From: DATECU01 sp035286745
GTDB lineage: Bacteria > Acidobacteriota > Vicinamibacteria > Fen-336
Assembly: GCA_035286745.1 (NCBI GenBank)
Contig: DATECU010000180.1
Coordinates: forward strand, 1 to 6,647
Direction of reading: 5' to 3'
DNA length: 6,647 bases
Part shown: piece by piece, positions 1-4,648 of the stretch
How positions within the stretch are numbered: the stretch's first letter is position 1
How the letters are laid out: every line of letters begins with the position of its first letter
The notes under the pieces: generated by a model
Database searches by the model: none
Told to the model about the DNA's origin: nothing
What the model saw: the letters and a program-made list of their open reading frames with translations, nothing else
Program-made: the position numbers and the translations under genes

Positions 1-7
1 GGACCGC

Positions 8-334
8 GTTTCCCCGGCCGTTTGGTCGGGGCTCCATTGAAGCGCTCGAAACGGTGTTCTGGGAGGGCCGCTGCGCATCGGTTTCCCCGGCCGTTTGGTC
101 GGGGCTCCATTGAAGCGGTTGGTGACCGCGGTGAATGCCCCGGCTCCGGGCCGGTTTCCCCGGCCGTTTGGTCGGGGCTCCATTGAAGCAAGCTGGAGGG
201 AGCCGGCCTCGTGGCCGGCATCAACGGGTTTCCCCGGCCGTTTGGTCGGGGCTCCATTGAAGCCCGGCTAGGCCATCGCGCCAGAAGCGCCCGACGTAGT
301 TTCCCCGGCCGTAGGGTCGTGGCTCCACTGGAGC
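8..334 (+). CRISPR. CRISPR array, trailer end (5 repeats, 4 complete spacers)
   Basis: Four identical 36-bp repeats lie at 8-43, 81-116, 154-189 and 228-263, and a degenerate fifth at 299-334. The repeat begins GTTTCCCC and ends ATTGAAGC. Its arms CCCCGGCC and GGTCGGGG fold into an 8-bp stem with one G-U pair and a GTTT loop. The 3' ATTGAAGC resembles the 8-nt handle that Cas6-type nucleases leave on crRNAs. Spacers are 37, 37, 38 and 35 bp (44-80, 117-153, 190-227, 264-298) and unrelated to each other. Positions 1-7 are the tail of another spacer, so the array continues leftward. The handle-like 3' end and the decayed repeat at the right both point to transcription left to right with the leader off the left edge. 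No cas gene is in the window. Length and handle fit a type I or III system, but the subtype cannot be fixed. Confidence 0.97.
299..334 (+). repeat. Degenerate terminal CRISPR repeat
   Basis: This last repeat differs from the four identical copies at five of 36 positions: repeat positions 15, 16, 22, 30 and 33 (T to A, T to G, G to T, T to C, A to G). The loop becomes GTAG and one stem pair becomes C-T, while the other stem pairs survive. The handle ends CACTGGAGC instead of CATTGAAGC. Decay of this kind is typical of the leader-distal end, where old repeats are not renewed. Confidence 0.9.
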
Positions 335-732
335 ATGTTCCGCGCGTCCACGCCGAGGCAGCCTGCGCCCTTCGTGGACTCCGTTGGACGCGGTGTGCGT
401 GAGGGCGAGCCTGAGCGCGATGGCCGATGCAAGTCGATGACACCCCGGCAACCTCAGCCGCGCAGGTGGGGCCAGCCCCGGCTGGCCGACCGAACCGGCA
501 GGCCAGCACAACCTTTGACAGCCGGATCCGGCGGCGCTCGGGCGAGCTGGGTGTAGATTCGAAGCGCGTCGCACGCCAGCCTGAACCTCTCGGGTTCGCC
601 GCGGGAGCACTTCCCTTCGCCGGGATCTTGGCCGCGCGAAGGGCCCCCGGGTGCGGGCGGGTGGCCGTTGGCGCCGGGTGGTGAGGGCGCGGGGTAGACG
701 TTGAGCGACCGTGCAGAGGAGGATGAAGTGGC
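335..732. other. Intergenic region between CRISPR trailer and RidA gene
   Basis: I see no convincing gene in these 398 bases. Open frames exist on both strands but have no recognisable protein, no good ribosome binding site, and low-complexity Arg/Ala/Gly/Pro-rich translations typical of high-GC antisense. Three things stand out. Around 371-391 there is a stretch resembling the 3' half of the degenerate CRISPR repeat. At 470-487 a perfect 7-bp hairpin (GGCCAGC, loop CCCG, GCTGGCC) is present. Just before it, 436-467 resembles the core of an S-box-type SAM riboswitch without its full structure. A TTGACA at 515-520 has no -10 hexamer at usual spacing. Confidence 0.6.
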
Positions 733-1200
733 ATGAAGCGTCAAGCGTTGGCGGCGTTCCTGCTGTTGCTCGTCCACGGCCTCGCCGGCGCGGAAGGGAG
801 GCGTCTCGTGAAGCACGTGAATCCGCGGACTCTGGCTCGCCCAAACGGGTACAGCCACCTGGTGGAGGTGGCGGGAGGGCGAACGCTCTACGTCTCGGGC
901 CAGGTGGCGGTCGATCAGGCGGGCTCGGTGGTCGGTGCCGGTGACCTGAAGGCTCAGACGCGCCAGGTGTTCGAGAACCTGAAGTCGGCGCTCGGCGCCG
1001 CCGGGGCGACGCTTGACGATGTGGTGAAGATCACGGTCTTCATGACCGACGTGTCTCAACTGGTGGTGTTTCGGGAGGTTCGGGACCGCTACTTCACCAA
1101 GGAGCCGCCGGCGAGCAGCCTGGTCGAGGTGGCGCGTTTGGTGCGGCCTGAGCTGATGATCGAAATCGAGGCGGTGGCCGTCGTCGAGGCCGACAAGTGA
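733..1200 (+). CDS. RidA (YjgF/YER057c/UK114)-family protein, possibly exported
   Basis: Classical RidA proteins are about 128-residue trimers that hydrolyse reactive 2-aminoacrylate and other enamines/imines released by PLP enzymes. The family fold is clear: the YVSGQVAVD strand (residues 53-61), the GDLKAQTRQVFENLKSALGA helix (70-89), DVVKITVFMTD (96-106) and the signature ASSLVEVARL...IEIEAVAV (127-150). At the position of the catalytic Arg of E. coli RidA (Arg105, in ARSCVEV) this protein has Ser128, so ordinary imine deaminase activity is doubtful; several Rid subfamilies also lack this Arg. The ATG at 733 follows AGAGGAGG (715-722) at 10 nt and adds a signal peptide (KRQ, a leucine-rich core, then AGA before EG near residue 20). 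A GTG at 808 behind AAGGGAGG (794-801) would give a 130-residue cytoplasmic protein of normal family length. Both starts are credible; I give the longer. Confidence 0.9.
   Translation: MKRQALAAFLLLLVHGLAGAEGRRLVKHVNPRTLARPNGYSHLVEVAGGRTLYVSGQVAVDQAGSVVGAGDLKAQTRQVFENLKSALGAAGATLDDVVKITVFMTDVSQLVVFREVRDRYFTKEPPASSLVEVARLVRPELMIEIEAVAVVEADK
794..801 (+). promoter_or_regulatory. Internal Shine-Dalgarno for alternative RidA start
   Basis: AAGGGAGG lies 6 nt before an in-frame GTG at 808-810. Starting there removes the signal-peptide-like residues 1-25 and gives a protein of usual RidA length beginning with KHVNPRTL. It is at least as good a site as the one before the upstream ATG, so it decides whether the product is cytoplasmic. 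Confidence 0.5.
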
Positions 1201-1303
1201 CGGCATGCCGGCGATGGAGCTGACCCACTCCGGAGCATGCGACCTGGACTCAGCAGGACGGGGAAGGACCGGATTCGGGGGTGGCGTGCAACGCACAGGG
1301 AGT

Positions 1304-1309
1304 AGGAGG
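1304..1309 (+). promoter_or_regulatory. Shine-Dalgarno that fixes the start of the NTF2-like gene
   Basis: AGGAGG is 5 nt upstream of the GTG at 1315. An in-frame GTG at 1309 overlaps this same AGGAGG and therefore has no usable site at normal spacing, so 1315 is the better start. Confidence 0.75.
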
Positions 1310-1314
1310 TGAAG

Positions 1315-1791
1315 GTGATCGGAACCAAGCCAAGGCATCGCCTGGGCCTGCTGGTCGCGCTTTTGGTTGGTCTGGGGTGCGGAGCCGCCATCACGGCCGC
1401 CACCCTCGAAGCGCGGAGCCTGATGGCTGACGAGGAGACGCGCCGGGAGGTGACTGCCGTGAAGCTGGCCATCGTGGCCGGGCACAAGGCCCGCGACCGG
1501 GCGGCGCTGGAGCGGCTCTACGCGGACGACTACACGGCGATTAACTCGAAGGGCGAGACGCGCACGAAGAGCGATCTGCTGAACGCTCTGCCGGCGGACC
1601 CGGAGATCGCGGAGGGTCGCTACGAGATTGTGGCGGCACGTCGCTGGGGGAGCGTGGCCGTGGCCACCGGGCATGGGCACCTGGTGTACCGGAACCCGGA
1701 TGGCACCACTCGGGTGTCGGACTACTATTCGTTCAACGTCTTCGAGCGCCGGCATGGCCGGTGGTACTACGTGGCGGCGTTCCTGCCCTGA
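1315..1791 (+). CDS. Exported NTF2-like (DUF4440/SnoaL-type) protein
   Basis: This 158-residue protein has a basic N-terminus and a hydrophobic segment at residues 10-29 (GLLVALLVGLGCGAAITAA), which reads as a signal peptide or membrane anchor. Cys22 is not in a good lipobox because the -3 residue is Gly. Residues 45-158 look like a cone-shaped NTF2-like domain of the DUF4440/SnoaL kind: a helix ending in RAALERLYADDYTAINSKGETRTKSDLL (62-89), then strands YEIVAARRWGSVAVATGHGHLVYR (103-126), a DYYSFNVFERRHGRWYYVAAFLP end (136-158), typical of the family's C-terminal strand pair. Such domains bind small ligands or act as isomerase-like enzymes; no substrate can be inferred. The start is GTG at 1315, chosen from its AGGAGG. 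It follows the RidA gene by 114 bases on the same strand, so co-transcription is possible but unproven. Confidence 0.85.
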   Translation: MIGTKPRHRLGLLVALLVGLGCGAAITAATLEARSLMADEETRREVTAVKLAIVAGHKARDRAALERLYADDYTAINSKGETRTKSDLLNALPADPEIAEGRYEIVAARRWGSVAVATGHGHLVYRNPDGTTRVSDYYSFNVFERRHGRWYYVAAFLP

Positions 1792-1805
1792 CGGATGTGG
1801 GACGA

Positions 1806-1845
1806 GCCTGCCCCCCTGCGGCGACGCGGCGGATGGTGGGCAGGC
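1806..1845 (+). other. Hairpin in the gap between NTF2-like and DUF1304 genes
   Basis: GCCTGCCC (1806-1813) and GGGCAGGC (1838-1845) are perfect 8-bp arms that can extend by two C-G pairs across a one-base bulge. No T-tract follows, so it is not a classical intrinsic terminator. It could be a weak terminator, an RNA processing or stability element, or chance in GC-rich DNA. Confidence 0.35.
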
Positions 1846-1869
1846 CAGACGGTGGACGGGAGGGACTGA

Positions 1870-2226
1870 GTGAGCGTCATCGCCAACGGAGTTGTGGGAC
1901 TGGTCGCGCTGTTGCACACGTACTTCCTGGTCCTGGAGATGTTCCTTTGGGACAAGCCCGCGGGGCTGCGGGCGTTCGGTCACAGCCGCGAGGCGGCGGC
2001 CGCGACCAAGGTGCTGGCCGCCAACCAGGGACTCTACAACGGCTTTCTCGCGGCGGGTTTGCTCTGGGGGCTTGCCCTCGGTGCTGGCGGGTTGGCGATC
2101 AAGCTCTTCTTCTTGGGCTGCGTCCTGATTGCCGGACTCTATGGCGCGGCCACCGCGAGCCGGAAGATCCTCTTCGTGCAGGCGCTGCCGGCGGCGGTGG
2201 GACTGGGCTTGCTCCTCGTCGCCTGA
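1870..2226 (+). CDS. DUF1304 family small integral membrane protein
   Basis: The 118-residue product matches my memory of the DUF1304 family in length and motifs: LVALLHTYFLVLEMFLW (11-27) in the first helix and TKVLAANQGLYNGFLAAGLLWGL (46-68) in the second. Four hydrophobic segments lie at about 4-26, 52-71, 74-95 and 98-117, so nearly the whole chain sits in the membrane. His16 and Glu23 in the first helix and the Asn-Gln pair at 52-53 are the obvious polar residues. The biochemical role of the family is not known to me. The GTG start at 1870 has GGGAGGG (1858-1864) 5 nt upstream. It lies 78 bases after the NTF2-like gene and converges with the lipoprotein gene, whose stop is 53 bases away. 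Confidence 0.9.
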   Translation: MSVIANGVVGLVALLHTYFLVLEMFLWDKPAGLRAFGHSREAAAATKVLAANQGLYNGFLAAGLLWGLALGAGGLAIKLFFLGCVLIAGLYGAATASRKILFVQALPAAVGLGLLLVA

Positions 2227-2279
2227 TCGAGGTCGCGCTCCTCGTCCCGCTGGTCACGTCGAGCGGCGGGCGGCTGGTG

Positions 2280-2600
2280 CTACCGGGGGTCGCAGACGGT
2301 GGCGCCGGTACCTGAGCCACATCGCCGCGTGCCATCGCTGAAGTCCGAGCACACCAGTCCCGCCGCGCAATCCCCATCCGTGGTGCACAGCGAGCAGGCA
2401 GCGCGCGGTTGGCCGCATCGGGGGCCGAGTTGTGGATCGGCGTTGGCCAGGCACACCAGTCCTGGGGCACACTGTCCATCAGTCTGACAGGGCTGGCCAT
2501 CGGATCCCGGTTCCGGGGCGTGGCCACAACCAGCAAGAGCGAGCAGGGCGAGAGCGATCGCTGACGCGGTGCTGGTTCTGCGGCTCTGCTCTCGCCTCAT
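2280..2600 (-). CDS. Small cysteine-rich lipoprotein
   Basis: This 106-residue - strand protein starts with a basic stretch and the lipoprotein signal ASAIALALLALAGC, with LAGC as lipobox and Cys25 as the predicted lipidated residue. The mature part has ten further cysteines (38, 44, 50, 62, 69, 72, 78, 84, 94, 103) in two similar modules. The first is C-x5-C-x5-C-x11-C with TDGQCAPGLVC, the second C-x5-C-x5-C-x9-C with TDGDCAAGLVC. Such modules occur in many surface proteins of Myxococcota and related bacteria and are probably disulfide-bonded outside the cytoplasm. Function is unknown. The ATG at 2598-2600 has no Shine-Dalgarno, but a promoter-like pair lies just upstream, which suggests a near-leaderless message. 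The gene is convergent with the DUF1304 gene and divergent from the metallophosphoesterase gene. Confidence 0.85.
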   Translation of the reverse strand: MRREQSRRTSTASAIALALLALAGCGHAPEPGSDGQPCQTDGQCAPGLVCLANADPQLGPRCGQPRAACSLCTTDGDCAAGLVCSDFSDGTRRCGSGTGATVCDPR

Positions 2601-2609
2601 GGTAGGGCC

Positions 2610-2638
2610 AGGCTACACGCCTAACTGGCTAGGGTCAA
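2610..2638 (-). promoter_or_regulatory. Possible sigma70-type promoter of the lipoprotein gene
   Basis: Read on the - strand, TTGACC (2633-2638) matches the -35 consensus at five of six positions and is followed after exactly 17 bp by TAGCCT (2610-2615), a weaker -10. Only 9 nt separate the -10 from the ATG, so transcription would begin almost at the start codon. That agrees with the missing Shine-Dalgarno. Confidence 0.35.
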
Positions 2639-2801
2639 CCGTGGCGCGTCTGGCCGGCTGGCCGCGCGGTCGGTCCGACACTCAGCAGGGAACTCGACTG
2701 GGAGGGCCCGGTGCCGAGGGCGGGTGTGGGATACTCTGGCCTCAGAGGAGCTCGAGCGACCCGGTGGGGTCGCCGAGGCCCGACGAGCCCATGGGTCCCT
2801 G

Positions 2802-3665
2802 GTGAATCAACTCGCTTTCTTTGTCTCTGACCTGCACGGTCACCTCCATCGCTATCAGGCTCTCTTCGCAGCCATCCAGCGCGAACGCCCCTCAGCCGTC
2901 TTTCTGGGTGGCGATCTGCTCCCGCACGTGCGGCAGGGCGAGGGCCAGGCGGCCTTCGTGAACGAGGTTCTGGCGCCCGGGTTCCGTGACCTGCGGGCCA
3001 GCCTGGCCGAGGCCTACCCCGAGGTCTGGCTGATCCTCGGCAACGACGATACCCGCCTGGCCGAGTCCGAGATCAAGCTGGGGGAAGCGGAGGATCTCTG
3101 GCGCTACGTGCAGGGACGTCGGGGCCAGTGGGGAAGTATCCCCGTGTTCGGGTACGGCTCGGTCCCGCCCACACCCTTTCGCCTCAAGGACTGGGAGCGC
3201 TATGACGTGTCACGTTATGTGGACCCGGGCTGCATTTCGCCCGAGGAGGGATGGCACACGGTGCCGGTGGACGAGCTGGCCCTGCGCTATGGGACCATCC
3301 AGAAGGACCTCGAGCTGCTGACCGAGGGAGAGGATCTCGACGGCGCCATCCTGATGCTCCACTCGCCGCCATACGACACCAAGCTCGATCGGGCCGCGCT
3401 GGACGGGAGGAAGATCGAAGGGGTTCAGCTCGACGTCCACATCGGCAGCATTGCCATCCGCCGCTTCATCGAGGCGCGCCAGCCGCGACTCTGCCTCCAC
3501 GGCCACGTCCACGAGTCGGCCCGGATCACCGGCTCCTGGCAGGACCGCATCGGCCGCACCGTGCTGCTCTCGGCCGCCCACGACGGTCGCGAGCTGGCCC
3601 TGGTCCGCTTCGACCCGGAGCGGCCAGAGGAGGCGACACGGGAGCTGATAGACGGCGGGAGTTGA
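2802..3665 (+). CDS. Calcineurin-like metallophosphoesterase
   Basis: The protein carries the full set of calcineurin-like phosphoesterase motifs: DLHGH (Asp10, His12), GGD (36-38), GND (80-82), a single His in MLHSPP (His187) and GHVH (234-237). These bind two metal ions and catalyse phosphomono- or diester hydrolysis. There is no signal peptide, so it should act in the cytoplasm. The substrate cannot be told; the roughly 100-residue insert between GND and His187 may set it. I chose GTG 2802 because the first strand of the domain (LAFFVSDLHGH) follows after three residues, giving 287 residues. An upstream in-frame GTG at 2724 would add 26 residues of unremarkable sequence, with only a weak GAGGG 3 nt away; neither start has a strong ribosome binding site. 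The gene ends 12 bases before a membrane protein gene. Confidence 0.93.
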   Translation: MNQLAFFVSDLHGHLHRYQALFAAIQRERPSAVFLGGDLLPHVRQGEGQAAFVNEVLAPGFRDLRASLAEAYPEVWLILGNDDTRLAESEIKLGEAEDLWRYVQGRRGQWGSIPVFGYGSVPPTPFRLKDWERYDVSRYVDPGCISPEEGWHTVPVDELALRYGTIQKDLELLTEGEDLDGAILMLHSPPYDTKLDRAALDGRKIEGVQLDVHIGSIAIRRFIEARQPRLCLHGHVHESARITGSWQDRIGRTVLLSAAHDGRELALVRFDPERPEEATRELIDGGS

Positions 3666-3677
3666 ACGGAGGCCATT

Positions 3678-4313
3678 ATGCCCAGCTATGCGGCCCAGGA
3701 GGGCCAGAGAATCCTGCGCGACGGGGGCCAGTTCCAGTGGTACGTGATCCCTTTGTTTGCGCTGGTGGTCTACGTCTACTCGACCGAGGTGGAGAAGCGG
3801 AACTGGAACCAGGTGTTCGCAGGCTTGGCCTTCTGGGGCATGGACTGGTTCAACGAGATCTGGAACGGCCTGGTCCTGCACTTCACCGGCTATGCCCCGG
3901 TATGGGGTGCGCCGAGCAAGACCGCCTATCTGATCCTGATCGGTCTCAACGTCGAGATCTGCCTCATGTTCGCGATCTCCGGCATCGTGTTCTCCAAGCT
4001 CCTGCCCGCGGACCGAGGCGTCAAGATCCTGGGCCTCCCCAATCGCCTCTTCGTGGCCTGCGCCGGCTCGGCCTTCTGTGTGCTGGTCGAGCACTGGTTG
4101 AACGCCGTCGGCGCCCTCACCTGGGACTACCGTTTCTGGAACGTGGGGGCCCCCTGGCTGATCTTCCTGATCGGCTACCTGCCCTTCTTCCTGGTGGCCT
4201 TCTGGGTGCACGACATGCCGGTGGTCAGGCGCAAGGCCCAGGTGGTGGGGGCCCTCTTCGCGTTCGACGCAGCGTGCCTGGCGCTGTTCGCGGGGGTTCT
4301 GGGCTGGATCTGA
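3678..4313 (+). CDS. Six-helix membrane protein of unknown function
   Basis: I do not recognise a named family. The 211-residue chain has about six hydrophobic segments: 20-36, 44-68, 82-106, 124-147, 158-177 and 185-210. It is rich in Trp and Phe. Several charged or polar residues sit inside or at the edges of helices: Asp56 and Glu60 in the second (WGMDWFNEIWN), Asn91 and Glu93 in the third, Glu138 and His139 in the fourth, and His178-Asp179 after the fifth. Such residues could line a pore, bind a cofactor or metal, or form an active site. No signal peptide is seen. ATG 3678 has GGAGG (3668-3672) 5 nt upstream and follows the phosphoesterase stop by 12 bases, so the two genes very likely share one transcript and perhaps a task. 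Confidence 0.88.
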   Translation: MPSYAAQEGQRILRDGGQFQWYVIPLFALVVYVYSTEVEKRNWNQVFAGLAFWGMDWFNEIWNGLVLHFTGYAPVWGAPSKTAYLILIGLNVEICLMFAISGIVFSKLLPADRGVKILGLPNRLFVACAGSAFCVLVEHWLNAVGALTWDYRFWNVGAPWLIFLIGYLPFFLVAFWVHDMPVVRRKAQVVGALFAFDAACLALFAGVLGWI

Positions 4314-4332
4314 GCGGTGGAAGATGGCAGCG

Positions 4333-4360
4333 ATCAGCAGTCAGCTATCAGCAGTCAGCA
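4333..4360. repeat. Heptamer tandem repeat, 4 copies of RTCAGCW
   Basis: Four consecutive 7-mers read ATCAGCA, GTCAGCT, ATCAGCA, GTCAGCA, which is also two 14-bp units matching at 13 of 14 positions. Short heptameric arrays of this TCAGC type occur in intergenic DNA of several bacterial groups, from my general knowledge. This copy sits 19 bases after the stop of the membrane protein gene. Confidence 0.75.
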
Positions 4361-4409
4361 ACGGAAGGAGCGGCCGAGCCGCGCAAGGGGAGCAAGAAGA
4401 GAACCCTGC

Positions 4410-4573
4410 CTGAGGCGTCGCCGCGGAACGGACGGCGATCGGCCCGCGAGATGAGCATCGAGGTGCCCGACGCGCGACTCGCGAGGCCCAAATCGTAGTC
4501 CAATGACAATGGCCGAGCGTCGGAGCGCGGAGCGGCACCTCGATGCCAGCGCGGGCCGGGACGCGGCCCTCAG
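4410..4573. repeat. Large imperfect inverted repeat (palindrome)
   Basis: Nested complementary arms face one centre: CTGAGG 4410-4415 with CCTCAG 4568-4573; GCCGCG 4420-4425 with CGCGGC 4562-4567; CGGCCCGCG 4440-4448 with CGCGGGCCG 4550-4558; GCATCGAGGTGCC 4455-4467 with GGCACCTCGATGC 4534-4546; CGACGC 4468-4473 with GCGTCG 4517-4522; and GGCC 4485-4488 with GGCC 4511-4514. The arms keep order and are separated by small asymmetric loops, totalling 44 pairs around a 22-nt loop. It could be a decayed MITE or REP-like element, a structured RNA, or a bidirectional termination structure. Confidence 0.6.
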
Positions 4574-4648
4574 CCCCTGAGCGACAGGCGTGCGAACCGC
4601 CTCGCGAGCTCTGGGGAGCGGAGCAGCGGGCCCCCTGTCGGCTGTCGA

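Larger units (their letters stand above)
4314..4648. other. Gene-free convergent region with repeats and palindrome
   Basis: This 335-base gap separates the ends of two converging genes. No protein gene is convincing here. It holds a heptamer tandem repeat at 4333-4360, a short GCGGC-CGA-GCCGC hairpin at 4370-4382 without a T-tract, and a large imperfect palindrome at 4410-4573. A local hairpin, CTCAG-CCC-CTGAG, lies at 4569-4581. No classical intrinsic terminator is seen for either gene. Confidence 0.7.

Noticed and set aside
515..559. Promoter with TTGACA at 515 and TAGATT at 554
   Set aside because: The spacing is 33 bp, far from the usual 16-19, and no other -10 fits.
335..732. tRNA or other standard RNA gene near the CRISPR trailer
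   Set aside because: No T-loop or acceptor stem pairing of tRNA type could be found on either strand by eye.
1201..1210. CGGCATGCCG palindrome right after the RidA stop as a terminator or operator
   Set aside because: It has no loop and no T-tract, and a 10-bp palindrome is expected by chance in such GC-rich DNA.
454..1983. Long open frame on the - strand across the RidA and NTF2-like genes
   Set aside because: It lies antisense to two recognisable genes with good ribosome sites, has a low-complexity His/Arg/Pro/Gln-rich translation and no known domain. It is the usual antisense openness of high-GC coding DNA.
2227..2279. Terminator between the converging DUF1304 and lipoprotein genes
   Set aside because: Only a 5-bp CCGCT/AGCGG hairpin with a 10-nt loop and no T-tract is visible, which is too weak to call.
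3210..4211. Long - strand open frame antisense to the phosphoesterase and membrane protein genes
   Set aside because: The + strand proteins show full family motifs or clear membrane helices; the antisense translation is low-complexity and recognisable as nothing.
3251..4498. + strand open frame in another phase over the phosphoesterase and membrane protein
   Set aside because: It overlaps both well-supported genes in a different frame and lacks any recognisable domain or ribosome site.
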